Made by a program: the position numbers and the translations under genes. 64,000 nucleotides of DNA, taken from Psychrobacter proteolyticus. GTDB taxonomy: Bacteria; Pseudomonadota; Gammaproteobacteria; Pseudomonadales; Moraxellaceae. Numbering within the stretch: position 1 is the stretch's first letter; the number at the start of each line of letters is the position of its first letter. Below, in pieces: positions 55,098 to 64,000 of the stretch. The stretch lies in NCBI RefSeq assembly GCF_003350005.1, contig NZ_QLKS01000002.1:310001-374000 (forward strand). The letters are read 5' to 3'. Below the pieces are notes generated by a model that saw only the letters and a list, made by a program, of their open reading frames with translations, ran no database searches and was not told where the DNA came from.

Positions 55098-57482
55098 TTA
55101 CTTCGCTTCTTCACCAGCTAAGAAGAACCAAGTATCTAGTACTGAGTCAGGGTTCAATGACACTGAGCTGATACCTTGCTCCATTAACCAAAACGCTAGA
55201 TCTGGATGGTCTGATGGACCTTGACCACAGATGCCGACGTATTTGTTTTGCTTACGGCAAGCTTCGATAGCCATAGACAATAGTTTCTTAACAGCAGGAT
55301 CACGCTCATCAAATAGATGTGAGACGATACCTGAATCACGGTCAAGACCAAGCGTTAACTGAGTCAAATCGTTAGAACCGATTGAGAAACCATCGAAATG
55401 CTCTAGGAATTCTTCTGCTAATAGGGCGTTGGTTGGTAGCTCACACATCATGATAACGCGTAGACCATTTTCGCCACGTTTTAGACCGTTTTTCTCAAGT
55501 AACTCGATGACTTCTTTGGCTTCGCCAACAGTACGTACGAATGGAATCATGATCTCAACATTGGTCAAGCCCATGTCATCACGTACACGTTTTAGTGCTT
55601 TACACTCAAGCTCAAAACAGTCACGGAAATTATCAGACACATAACGGCTAGCACCGCGGAAACCAAGCATTGGATTCTCTTCTGATGGCTCGTATAACTT
55701 ACCACCAAGCAGGTTAGCGTATTCGTTTGATTTGAAATCTGACATACGAACGATCACTGGCTGATCCATAAAGGCAACAGCTAGGGTTGAGATACCTTCA
55801 ACCAATTTATCAACATAGAAGTCAACAGGTGACGCATAGCCTGCGATACGCTCTTGGATTGCCTGCGCAATTTCACGTGGCAAGCTGTTCATGTTTAGCA
55901 AAGCTTTTGGATGCACACCAATCATACGGTTGATGATGAACTCTAAACGTGCAAGACCAATACCTTCGTTTGGCATTTGGGTAAATGAGAATGCGCGATC
56001 TGGGTTACCAACGTTCATCATCACTTTGAATGCTAGCTCTGGCATAGATTCAACAGAGTTAGTCTGTACTTCAAAATCAATCTGGCTTTCATAAATGAAA
56101 CCAGTATCACCTTCAGCACAAGAAGCAGTTACGTCTTGACCATCAACCAATAGCTCAGTTGCGTTACCACAACCAACGATAGCTGGCACACCTAGCTCAC
56201 GCGCGATAATCGCAGCGTGACAGGTACGACCACCACGGTTGGTGATGATAGCAGAAGCGCGCTTCATAACTGGTTCCCAATCCGGATCAGTCATGTCTGA
56301 TACTAATACGTCGCCTTCTTCTACTTTGTCCATCTCGTTTAGGTTGCTAACGATACGCACTTTACCTGAACCGATACGTTGACCGATTGAACGACCTTCA
56401 CACAATACTTTTGCGCCAGTCGTGTCGATGACATAACGCTCCATTACGTTGCTGTCTTGACGGCTCTTAACAGTCTCAGGACGTGCTTGAACGATAAAGA
56501 TTTCGTTAGTATCGCCATCTTTTGCCCACTCGATATCCATCGCTTGGCCATAATGCTGTTCAATCGTTACCGCCTGTTTGGCAAGTGAGGTTAGCTCTTC
56601 AGTAGATAAAGAGAATTGCATACGATCTTGTTTTTCAACATCAACGGTTTTAACTGATTTAGCTGTGCTGCCTTCATCACCATAAACCATTTTCTTATGC
56701 TTGCTACCTAGGTTACGACGAATAACTGACGGCTTACCATTGGCTAGCAATTTCTTAGAGATGTAGAATTCATCTGGGTTAACCGCACCCTGTACAACCA
56801 TTTCACCTAGGCCATAGCTTGAGGTGATGAATACCACTTGATCAAAGCCACTTTCGGTATCTAGCGTGAACATAACACCAGCAGCACCAGTCTCTGAACG
56901 TACCATACGTTGTACGGCAGCAGATAGTGCAACGCCTTCGTGCTCAAAACCTTTGTGTACACGGTAAGAGATTGCACGGTCGTTATATAGAGAGGCAAAT
57001 ACTTCTTTAATAGCAATTAGGACGTTATCAATACCGCGAATGTTCAAGAAGGTTTCTTGTTGACCGGCAAATGACGCATCTGGCAAATCTTCAGCAGTGG
57101 CAGAAGAACGGACAGCAACAGCGATGTCTTCGCCGCCGCTCATGGTTTCAAATGATTGACGTACTTCTTGCTCAAGATCTTTTGGCAGTTCTTGTTCAAT
57201 AATCCAAGTACGAATCTTTTTACCAGTAGCCGCAAGCTTATTAACATCATTTACGTCTAGTGTTTTTAGCTCGCTGTTGATTTTGTCAAGCAAGCCCGTT
57301 TCAGTCAAAAAGCGGTTGAATGCATTTGAAGTGGTGGCAAAGCCGCCTGGAACACTAACGCCTAAATCAGAAAGATGGCTGATCATTTCGCCAAGCGAAG
57401 CGTTCTTACCACCAACCATTTCGATGTCGTCTTTTCCTAGCTGATCAAGATTGATTACAAGTGCTGTAGATTGCGCGGCCAT
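55098..57482 (-). CDS. ppsA: Phosphoenolpyruvate synthase
   Basis: PpsA converts pyruvate, ATP and water to phosphoenolpyruvate, AMP and phosphate for gluconeogenesis. It has 794 residues. The ATP-grasp domain is N-terminal ([33 protein letters not shown] in part). The phospho-His domain has the catalytic His in [20 protein letters not shown], and the C-terminal PEP-binding barrel has [17 protein letters not shown] with the catalytic Cys in [13 protein letters not shown]. Its regulator gene ppsR is divergent. An AT-rich 700-bp gap separates them. Confidence 0.97.
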   Translation of the reverse strand: MAAQSTALVINLDQLGKDDIEMVGGKNASLGEMISHLSDLGVSVPGGFATTSNAFNRFLTETGLLDKINSELKTLDVNDVNKLAATGKKIRTWIIEQELPKDLEQEVRQSFETMSGGEDIAVAVRSSATAEDLPDASFAGQQETFLNIRGIDNVLIAIKEVFASLYNDRAISYRVHKGFEHEGVALSAAVQRMVRSETGAAGVMFTLDTESGFDQVVFITSSYGLGEMVVQGAVNPDEFYISKKLLANGKPSVIRRNLGSKHKKMVYGDEGSTAKSVKTVDVEKQDRMQFSLSTEELTSLAKQAVTIEQHYGQAMDIEWAKDGDTNEIFIVQARPETVKSRQDSNVMERYVIDTTGAKVLCEGRSIGQRIGSGKVRIVSNLNEMDKVEEGDVLVSDMTDPDWEPVMKRASAIITNRGGRTCHAAIIARELGVPAIVGCGNATELLVDGQDVTASCAEGDTGFIYESQIDFEVQTNSVESMPELAFKVMMNVGNPDRAFSFTQMPNEGIGLARLEFIINRMIGVHPKALLNMNSLPREIAQAIQERIAGYASPVDFYVDKLVEGISTLAVAFMDQPVIVRMSDFKSNEYANLLGGKLYEPSEENPMLGFRGASRYVSDNFRDCFELECKALKRVRDDMGLTNVEIMIPFVRTVGEAKEVIELLEKNGLKRGENGLRVIMMCELPTNALLAEEFLEHFDGFSIGSNDLTQLTLGLDRDSGIVSHLFDERDPAVKKLLSMAIEACRKQNKYVGICGQGPSDHPDLAFWLMEQGISSVSLNPDSVLDTWFFLAGEEAK

Positions 57483-58184
57483 GATAACTCCAGAAAATAA
57501 GGTTATTTAGTAAAGATTATAACGGTGAATTATACCGCCATATTAGGACAATTTCGAGGGTTTTCACCAAAAAACTTGTTAAAAATATACAAATTGTGGG
57601 GTTTGCTACATAAATCAGGGCCAGTCTAATCAAGTTTCGTATTTACTCAGATAAAAAATCTCATTGCTAGTGACGATGTTATACGGTTTCAAAAGCCTAT
57701 TACTGCATAAAATAGACGTATTCAAATGAGCCATATTTAGAGTATTTCTATAATTTATGTTTCAATTCTATGTTCCTATATAGAAGATGCCATAAAAAAC
57801 GCCTTAATGAGAGGTGAACTAACTATGACAACAAGATGAAAAACAATGTTGGTGCTAAGTGTACGCCTGTAACATTGATTTCTATTAAGAGGCTAATATG
57901 CGTATAATGTAGCGCATAGATAGTTGATGCACATTGCATGATAAATGTGCGGTATAGGTGCTAAAAAAGGCTCGTTTTAAGAAGGCAGTTATAAAACTTA
58001 GTTATACGAGTTATAAAGGTAACTATAAAAATCTAAGTAAAAGCCACACTATTAATGATAGTCAAAGTAATGCTATTAATAGTTAGTAAAAGATAAATGC
58101 TTACCAAGTCCGAATTATTACTAAGATCTATACCAAAAACTAAATGAAGGTCACTATTGAGTTTTCAACCGAGGTGTCAACGAT
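57483..58184. other. Divergent region between ppsA and ppsR
   Basis: 702 bp without a credible gene. It must carry both promoters. I note a -10-like TATAAT at 57903-57908 and a perfect dyad GCACATT-N8-AATGTGC at 57929-57950 as a possible operator. Confidence 0.5.
57929..57950. promoter_or_regulatory. Dyad in the ppsA/ppsR control region
   Basis: GCACATT, eight bases and AATGTGC are perfectly symmetrical, lying 21 bases after a TATAAT (57903-57908). A regulator binding site is possible; its protein is unknown. Confidence 0.35.
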
Positions 58185-59081
58185 ATGTACTCAAGTAATC
58201 CATCTGAACAAGTTAAGTCCACTATCCAAAATCGCCATGCGCTAAACTTGGACAGCTCACAAGCCATTAGAACGGCGTTTTTTATCTCAGATGGTACAGC
58301 GATTACGGCTGAGACACTTGGACGCGCTATTTTGAGTCAGTTTGCCTCAGTTCCTTTTGAGACAAGAGTATTGCCATATGTCGATAGCTTAGAGCGTGCA
58401 GAAGATGCGGTTGAACAAATCAATATGGCGTATCAGCGCGATGGTTCGTTGCCATTGGTGTTTGATACGATCGTCAATCCAGAGATTCGTGAAAAAATTA
58501 ACTCGGCACACAGCTGTAATTTGGATATGTATGAAGGTCTGATCGGCCGTGTTGCAGAAGAAACTGGCGTGGAGCCAGATGGTCATTCAGGGCATGCACA
58601 TGACGATGTCGACTCTGAAACCTATAAAGAGCGTATTGATGCAGTGCATTTTGCCTTAGACAATGATGATGGTGCGCGTACTCGTCACTATAATGCAGCC
58701 GATATTATTTTGGTGGGTGTATCGCGCTCTGGTAAGACGCCGACTTCTTTATACTTAGCATTACAATTCGGTATTCGAGCGGCTAACTATCCTTTGACTG
58801 AAGATGATTTGTACGACAATCAGTTGCCGAAAGCATTACGTGAGCACAAAGACAAATTGTTTGGTTTGCTCATCGATACGGATCGCTTGGTAAAAATCCG
58901 TCAAGAGCGCCGTGCAGGCAGTCGTTATTCTAGCTATCAGCAATGTCAGCAAGAGCAGCGCGCGATTCAGGGTATTTATATCACGCATGGCATTCCAAGC
59001 TTAGATGTATCAGAGATGTCTGTTGAAGAGATTGCCACGCGTATTTTGCAGATGACAGGTCTCAAACGCCGTATTGGTTAA
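58185..59081 (+). CDS. ppsR: PEP synthase regulatory protein (kinase/pyrophosphorylase)
   Basis: PSRP inactivates PEP synthase by ADP-dependent phosphorylation of a Thr next to the catalytic His and reactivates it by phosphorolysis. It has 298 residues (former DUF299). AFFISDGTAITAETLGRAIL marks the N-terminus and the P-loop is GVSRSGKTPTSLYLA near residue 180. A His/Asp-rich insertion (DGHSGHAHDDVDS, about 130-145) is unusual. It is divergent from ppsA, as expected for the pair. The start is at an ATG after GAGGTG. Confidence 0.94.
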   Translation: MYSSNPSEQVKSTIQNRHALNLDSSQAIRTAFFISDGTAITAETLGRAILSQFASVPFETRVLPYVDSLERAEDAVEQINMAYQRDGSLPLVFDTIVNPEIREKINSAHSCNLDMYEGLIGRVAEETGVEPDGHSGHAHDDVDSETYKERIDAVHFALDNDDGARTRHYNAADIILVGVSRSGKTPTSLYLALQFGIRAANYPLTEDDLYDNQLPKALREHKDKLFGLLIDTDRLVKIRQERRAGSRYSSYQQCQQEQRAIQGIYITHGIPSLDVSEMSVEEIATRILQMTGLKRRIG

Positions 59082-59232
59082 TTAGAGGCTTTTGTAGTAG
59101 TTACTCTATGTCAATATTGTAAAAACTACACTCATAGCTTATGGTGGGCTCAATTCCAATAACTTGCCCAAATTTAAGAATATTAACTCGTACATAAATA
59201 TATAAATAGAATCGACAAATAAAGAGGACATC

Positions 59233-60882
59233 ATGGTAAGTAAAAGTGCAAGCGACGAGACCAACGATACTGGTAAAGATATTTATACCGAAGTATCAAA
59301 TAAATCTAGCGGACACGTGCCAAGCCCTGAACATACCGAAGGTAAGAACAAAAAAGAAAAGATAGAGCAGACTCACGAGCAAGTGACTGATGATGTCATG
59401 CATCATCCTGACTTAGTGAATCCGCTCGATGACACACGAATCGATATTAAATCTGGTTTTACCAAAGACTCTCGTCGTCTAAAAAGTGACGATCATGAGT
59501 ATGAGTATGATGCCGTTGTTTTAGGGGCGGGCCCTGCCGGTGAAGCCGCTGCCATGAAGCTGACCAAGTCTGGTAAAAGAGTCGTGGTCGTCGATCCGCG
59601 TGATCAAGTAGGGGGTAACTCTACTCACGTTGGTACGATTCCAAGTAAAGCATTGCGCCAATCTGTATTTAACTTGATTAACTTCCGCCGCGATCCGATG
59701 TTTACCAAGGCGATGGAATATAAGCAAGTACCGCTAAATGAAGTACTCGCCAAAGCGCGTCAAGTTATTCGTCGTCAAGTCAGTACCCACACACGTTTTT
59801 ATGAGCGCAACCGTATTGAAGTCATCCAAGGTTGGGCAAGTTTCATTGACGCCCACACGCTACGTATTGAAGTCGATGAAAATGTGTACGAAACCATCAC
59901 TTTCAATAAAGCCATCATTACTGTCGGTAGTCGTCCTTACCGTCCTGAGATTTTAGACTTTAACCATCCACGCGTTTTTGACTCTGACAAAATCTTGCAA
60001 ATGGATTATGTGGTCAAAAAAATCATTATTTATGGTGCAGGGGTAATTGGTTGTGAGTACGCGTCTATCTTTACTGGTCTTGGCTACAAAGTTGATCTAA
60101 TCAATAACCAAGATCAATTGCTTAATTACTTAGACAGCGAAATCAGTGATGCCATCGCGCATGACTTTAGACAGTTCGGTGTACTTATCCGTAGTAACGA
60201 AGAGATTGATCATCTTGAGACTCATGATGATTATGTAGTCTTGCACCTAAAGAGTGGTAAGCGCATCAAATCTGATGCCATCCTTTGGTCAAATGGTCGC
60301 TCAGGTAATACTGAAGGCTTGAACTTAGAAGCCATTGGGCTAAAAGCAAACGGCCGTGGTCAGTTAAAAGTAGATGACACTTACTGTACGGACGTCGACA
60401 ATATCTATGCGGCGGGCGACGTAATCGGTTGGCCATCACTAGCTTCTGCTGCCTATGACCAAGGTCGCTGTGCTGCTGCCTTTATGGTTGGTGATAGTGA
60501 TGCCGAGCCAGTATCTAGTGTGCCGACTGGTATCTATACGATTCCTGAAATCTCTTGTATTGGTAAGACAGAGCAAGAGCTTACGGATGAAAAAGTCCCA
60601 TATGAAGTGGGTCAGGCGTTCTTTAAACATCTGGCACGTGCACAAATCATTGGTGAACGTTCGGGCGTATTAAAGATATTGTTCCATCGTGATACGTTAG
60701 AGATTCTAGGTATCCATTGCTACGGTAACCACGCTTCAGAGATTATCCACATCGGTCAAGCAGTGATGAAGTGCAAGAGTAACAATACGCTTGAATACTT
60801 TGTAAATACGACTTTCAACTATCCCACGATGGCAGAAGCATACCGTGTGGCAGCATTGAATGGTTTGAACCGAGTGTTTTAA
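59233..60882 (+). CDS. sthA: Soluble pyridine nucleotide transhydrogenase with N-terminal extension
   Basis: SthA is an FAD enzyme moving hydride between NADPH and NAD+. The core (about residues 93-549) has [30 protein letters not shown], where the usual disulfide pair is replaced by residues that cannot form it as in other Sth[16 protein letters not shown] and [22 protein letters not shown]. The E. coli enzyme has 466 residues; this one has 549. The extra N-terminal 85-90 residues are hydrophilic (Lys, Glu, Asp, Ser). AGAGGAC lies just before the long start, so the extension is probably translated. Single gene with a terminator. Confidence 0.93.
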   Translation: MVSKSASDETNDTGKDIYTEVSNKSSGHVPSPEHTEGKNKKEKIEQTHEQVTDDVMHHPDLVNPLDDTRIDIKSGFTKDSRRLKSDDHEYEYDAVVLGAGPAGEAAAMKLTKSGKRVVVVDPRDQVGGNSTHVGTIPSKALRQSVFNLINFRRDPMFTKAMEYKQVPLNEVLAKARQVIRRQVSTHTRFYERNRIEVIQGWASFIDAHTLRIEVDENVYETITFNKAIITVGSRPYRPEILDFNHPRVFDSDKILQMDYVVKKIIIYGAGVIGCEYASIFTGLGYKVDLINNQDQLLNYLDSEISDAIAHDFRQFGVLIRSNEEIDHLETHDDYVVLHLKSGKRIKSDAILWSNGRSGNTEGLNLEAIGLKANGRGQLKVDDTYCTDVDNIYAAGDVIGWPSLASAAYDQGRCAAAFMVGDSDAEPVSSVPTGIYTIPEISCIGKTEQELTDEKVPYEVGQAFFKHLARAQIIGERSGVLKILFHRDTLEILGIHCYGNHASEIIHIGQAVMKCKSNNTLEYFVNTTFNYPTMAEAYRVAALNGLNRVF

Positions 60883-60908
60883 ACTACCGCTATTAATATC
60901 GTATAAAT

Positions 60909-60957
60909 AAAAAAAGCGCCTACTACTATATTATTAATAGTGCAGGCGCTTTTTTTA
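60909..60957. terminator. Bidirectional terminator between sthA and the permease operon
   Basis: AAAAAAGCGCCT and AGGCGCTTTTTT arms with further pairing CTA/TAG inside. It lies between convergent genes and carries A- and T-runs on both sides. Confidence 0.88.
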
Positions 60958-60985
60958 TGCTCATAGGTTTAATTCATTTGAAGGT

Positions 60986-62176
60986 TTACAAGTAGGCTTT
61001 TCGTTGCGGAATACGCTTGCGTAAAAATAGCAATAAAACAAAATAGAGCAACCACAAGCCAGCCAACGCATAAAATCCTATAGCGACTTGAGAGACACTG
61101 GCACCCATTTGGTTAAGCTGCACAGAGGTGTTAATTGCAGGCGTAGTCGGTACTAGCCAACGTATTACTTGTAATACTTGAGGCAATTGGTCTGCTGGCC
61201 AAGGGTAGCCGCTCAAGAAGAATATCGGTAAGGAGATAAAAATTAAGATCTGCATACTGCGCTCACGCTGCCGGAACCATAATCCGAGCACGCAGCCGAG
61301 CGTTGCGACTGTCGGACAAAATAGTGCCAAAAACAGCAGCGTACCAAGCATGTTTTGTCCGCGTGGATAATGATGTAGCTCAAACGCCCACCCGTAGTAA
61401 AAGCAGCCAACGATAAAGCTAAGCGAGCTCAAAGCCCCAATACGTCCTAGCCAGCCACGTATACTGGTACTATGACGGCGCTGCTCATACCATGTGCCAA
61501 TCAGCATTGCTGTCGCCATCAAAAGTGTCTGCTGTAAGATAATAACAGAGACAGCAGGTACGACATAAGCACCATAGCCCTCAGTTTGGTTATACAGTGG
61601 CATAATCCGTAGCGGTACAGCTTGCGTATTCTGTGCTGCGGTAGGTGCATAAGCGCCTTTCGCAATGCTTTTCTTTACCTTTATGCCGGCGGATACCGTA
61701 CCTACCGCTTGAGAGAAACCCAGTTGGACGTTTTTATTTAAAATAAAATAACCGCCATTACCCAGTACGCTAACGTGTGCTTGCTCTCCGGACTGAACTT
61801 GTTCTTCAAGACCAGTTGGAATCACCATATAGCCTGCAATTTGATCTGACCATATGGCTTCTTTGGCAGCCTGCTCATTGATAAATCGTTCAGTGTCTAG
61901 GTATGGGCTAGCACTCGCATAGCGTACGAGAGTACGCGATAAGTTACTGTTATCATGATCAATGATACCTACTGGCACATGATTGACCACCTCAGACGAG
62001 TAAGGCCAAGGATAGAAAAACCCATAGATAATAGGGGCAATAATCAACATCAAAAGTACGCCTTTATCGCCAAAGACGTCTTTGAAAGTTTGAATAAAGC
62101 TGCTCCAAAAACTGTGTGATGCCGGAGTGTCGGTTGATGTAGCTTTTGAGTGTGTATTATTTGATTGTGCAGACAT
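60986..62176 (-). CDS. ABC-2 type transporter permease (second of two)
   Basis: This 396-residue inner-membrane protein has the ABC-2/YhhJ layout: one N-terminal helix, a large periplasmic domain (about 60-200) and a C-terminal block of about five helices. GILLMLIIAPIIYGFFYPWPY-like start and FFLSGYPWPADQLP late are family traits. I start at 62176, where the ATG overlaps the upstream gene's stop (TAATG) with GGGGAGC before it. It is coupled to the other permease. No ATPase domain is present in it or its visible neighbours. Confidence 0.85.
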   Translation of the reverse strand: MSAQSNNTHSKATSTDTPASHSFWSSFIQTFKDVFGDKGVLLMLIIAPIIYGFFYPWPYSSEVVNHVPVGIIDHDNSNLSRTLVRYASASPYLDTERFINEQAAKEAIWSDQIAGYMVIPTGLEEQVQSGEQAHVSVLGNGGYFILNKNVQLGFSQAVGTVSAGIKVKKSIAKGAYAPTAAQNTQAVPLRIMPLYNQTEGYGAYVVPAVSVIILQQTLLMATAMLIGTWYEQRRHSTSIRGWLGRIGALSSLSFIVGCFYYGWAFELHHYPRGQNMLGTLLFLALFCPTVATLGCVLGLWFRQRERSMQILIFISLPIFFLSGYPWPADQLPQVLQVIRWLVPTTPAINTSVQLNQMGASVSQVAIGFYALAGLWLLYFVLLLFLRKRIPQRKAYL

Positions 62177-63483
62177 TAGCGTGCTCCCCAACGTTCAGGA
62201 TGCGCCAATGCGCGTTTGGTTAATAGTGCTGCAAGTACTAGCGCTATTATGGCCGCAAGCATAAGGCCATAGACGATAGGTAGCGAGATGGCGATCGGTG
62301 CTTGCATTTGTAACTGTGCAATATGGAGTTTGAGATAATGCGTTAGCGGCAGGGCATTTGACCAATATTGCGCGCTATCACTAATCGCAATATAAGGAAA
62401 AGTAACACCGGCAAAGGCATAAGAAGGCGCTGAAATAAATCCAGTAGTCGATAGACCCATACGTAATGAAAAAGAATTTAAAGTAAAAATAGCACCTAAC
62501 CAAAACGAAAGGACCATCAGGCACAAAAACCCAGCATAGACTGCCAAAAGAGACATAATATTTATATTCTGATTGGACGTTGCCAGCCACAATATCAACG
62601 CTGACCACAAGCTATATGCCAGTATTGGCCAAAAGTATTTACCCAATAGACCAAATACTAAAACTGATAGGCTGACCGAATTGGGCATTTTTGCATTCGA
62701 TGATGCTTTGTTATAGCTGCTATTTTGTTTGGTTGATAGCGAAGATGATGTTTCTGAGGCTCTGGATAACGTTAGATTAGGCTTTCCTGTATCAATAAAA
62801 CGGTACCAGCGACCGATATTCTTATCACGTAACTCGCGGCCAATCGTGGTTGCGCCAATGACCATTGCCAATATATGTAATAAGGCAGGTATGACGGTCG
62901 AAGCCAAAAACTGCTGATAATTGGTCGCAGCATTGAATAAGCTAATACGCTGCACACTGATAGGCGCATAAGCCGTCATCGCTTGTGATGGCGCTACGCC
63001 TTGTTTGACCAATCGCTTGATCTCTACACCTGCGGATAATGTACTAGCGACCGCTTGGACACCTGCCTGAATAATACCAGAGTGCGTACCGTACTGTGCA
63101 TTAACTTGTAGAGTCAACGGAGCAGGCTGGCTCGATAAGATATTACGAGAAAAGTCCTCTGGGATAATGACGACAGCGTAAATATCGCGCTGTAAAATGG
63201 CAGCCTCTGCATCCGCTTGGGAGTAATACAGCTGTCTGACCGTCAAAGTAGGACTGGCCTCTAAGTAACGGACGGCAGTATTGGCAACAGCGCTGTTGTC
63301 TTGATCGATGACTCCGATAGGCAAATCGGTAATTTGAGTCTGTGAAAATATCCACCATATTAGCAGCACCGTTGCCAGTGGTATCCATACCACCATGCTA
63401 AAGTCCCAATGATTTTTTGCCAAAAAACGGCGCTCGTAGGCTGCACTGCGTAAAAAAGCCTCACTTAACTTAGTCAAGTGCAT
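62176..63483 (-). CDS. ABC-2 type transporter permease (first of two)
   Basis: This 435-residue permease has the same layout as its neighbour (N-terminal helix, periplasmic domain, C-terminal helices), with an extra Ser/Asn-rich cytoplasmic loop around residues 230-265. WIPLATVLLIWWIFSQTQI is the first helix and GVIDQDNSAVANTAVRYLEASP the start of the periplasmic domain (in part). It follows the HlyD-type gene after three bases, so an efflux unit is likely. Confidence 0.85.
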   Translation of the reverse strand: MHLTKLSEAFLRSAAYERRFLAKNHWDFSMVVWIPLATVLLIWWIFSQTQITDLPIGVIDQDNSAVANTAVRYLEASPTLTVRQLYYSQADAEAAILQRDIYAVVIIPEDFSRNILSSQPAPLTLQVNAQYGTHSGIIQAGVQAVASTLSAGVEIKRLVKQGVAPSQAMTAYAPISVQRISLFNAATNYQQFLASTVIPALLHILAMVIGATTIGRELRDKNIGRWYRFIDTGKPNLTLSRASETSSSLSTKQNSSYNKASSNAKMPNSVSLSVLVFGLLGKYFWPILAYSLWSALILWLATSNQNINIMSLLAVYAGFLCLMVLSFWLGAIFTLNSFSLRMGLSTTGFISAPSYAFAGVTFPYIAISDSAQYWSNALPLTHYLKLHIAQLQMQAPIAISLPIVYGLMLAAIIALVLAALLTKRALAHPERWGAR

Positions 63484-63486
63484 GGC

Positions 63487-64000
63487 TTACTCTTGGTTCT
63501 GATTGACAGGAGTAGGATTGATACGTACGACCACACTCATACCTGAGCGGATACGGGCATCGGGCTTAGAGGGTCGTGCCTTTACCTCAAAAGTACGCAC
63601 ATCAAAACCATCATCGTTGTTGGTCGGACGCCAAGTGGCAAAGTCTGATAGAGTCGATGTCGCATAGACGGTAAATTGTTTTGTATAAGGTTTATCCGCT
63701 GATGACAGTGCTGGGATAGTACCCGTAAATGTCTGACCAATAGCAAATTGATTTAAGTAAGACTCAGTGACGTTAAGTACCACCCATTGGTCATTGGTAT
63801 CCACCAACGTCAGGAGCGGAACCCCTTGACCGATGACTTCTCCAGCACTCACGATGACATTATCAACGATACCAGCGATAGGACTTCTTAGGTTCGCTTC
63901 CTCTTTTGCTACTAACGCCTCATCAAGTTTTGCATCGACCTGTGCGACTTGTGCAGTGGCCGCTGACTTATCTTCAGTACGTGCGCCTTCTAGCGCCAGA
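63487..64000 (-). CDS. HlyD-family periplasmic adaptor (N-terminal part outside the window)
   Basis: This is the C-terminal part, about 170 residues, of a membrane-fusion protein linking an inner-membrane exporter to the outer membrane. Visible are the end of the coiled coil (AQVAQVDAKLDEALVAKEEA), the lipoyl/barrel segment LRSPIAGIVDNVIVSAGEV, then QGVPLLTLVDTNDQWVVLNV, and the last barrel RIRSGMSVVVRINP. The gene runs off the right edge. It is cotranscribed with the two permeases, spaced three bases from the first. Confidence 0.88.
   Translation of the reverse strand, partial: LALEGARTEDKSAATAQVAQVDAKLDEALVAKEEANLRSPIAGIVDNVIVSAGEVIGQGVPLLTLVDTNDQWVVLNVTESYLNQFAIGQTFTGTIPALSSADKPYTKQFTVYATSTLSDFATWRPTNNDDGFDVRTFEVKARPSKPDARIRSGMSVVVRINPTPVNQNQE

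Noticed and set aside
1-64000. CRISPR array, prophage, transposase or defence island
   Set aside because: No regularly spaced repeats, no phage structural genes, integrases or transposases, and no recognisable defence genes were found; almost every gene has a housekeeping or transport identity.

Overview
The window is a stretch of gammaproteobacterial chromosome that looks like Moraxellaceae, most likely Psychrobacter. The grounds are the moderately AT-rich base composition, the acidic proteins rich in Asn, Ser and Asp, a FimV-truA neighbourhood, a leu cluster with a lipoprotein gene between leuD and leuB, and FadL, PutP and SthA sequences of that general type. This is inference from content; no database search was possible. 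I see no prophage, insertion-sequence transposase, CRISPR array, rRNA or replication origin. Coding density is high and most genes are core metabolism.

Layout from left to right. (1) 1-2330, minus strand: the cytochrome bc1 operon petA-petB-petC, with petC cut by the window edge. (2) 2852-5293: the ABC-F ATPase uup and a slyX gene. (3) 5513-8482: two tandem FadL-type outer-membrane proteins, each with its own near-identical promoter and its own terminator. (4) 9039-10538: the proline symporter putP. (5) 10995-16485: a LysR regulator divergent from leuC-leuD-lipoprotein-leuB. (6) 16790-18037: an L,D-transpeptidase lipoprotein. (7) 18284-26860, minus strand: infA, truA, an asparaginase, a FimV pilus-assembly protein split into two genes, queA and dinB. 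(8) 27365-28702: a small unknown gene, tRNA-Leu(CAA) and fpr. (9) 29129-37152: trmO, gspE, tatD, a TetR regulator and the pseudopilin cluster gspHIJK, which is part of a type II secretion system. (10) 37175-41476, minus strand: a FabR-like TetR regulator, dgt, a histidine-rich lipoprotein preceded by a near-perfect Zur box, and ychF. (11) 41886-51502: a UvrD-family helicase, a dadA-like/ridA pair, a crotonase, a VOC protein with a divergent LysR, then glycerate kinase and a GntP permease. (12) 51953-60882: a small unknown gene, the rpsF-rpsR-rplI operon with a clear S6:S18-type leader, an RDD protein, ppsA divergent from its regulator ppsR, and sthA with an unusual N-terminal extension. (13) 60986-64000, minus strand: two ABC-2 permeases behind a HlyD-type adaptor that runs off the window.

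Functional links. bc1, SthA and Fpr handle electron and pyridine-nucleotide traffic. PpsA and PpsR form an enzyme-regulator pair for gluconeogenesis. The FadL proteins, PutP and GntP/glycerate kinase bring in lipids, proline and probably glycerate. The DadA-like/RidA pair couples amino-acid oxidation to removal of reactive imines.

The points most worth a second look are the apparently zinc-controlled His-rich lipoprotein with an MliC-like C-terminal domain (39648-40305), the two-gene FimV (20767-24287), the S6:S18 leader (53717-53762), a perfect 16-bp inverted repeat next to ppsA (55008-55046), a nested palindromic intergenic element (39560-39627), and a divergent operator-promoter dyad in front of leuC (11973-11996).
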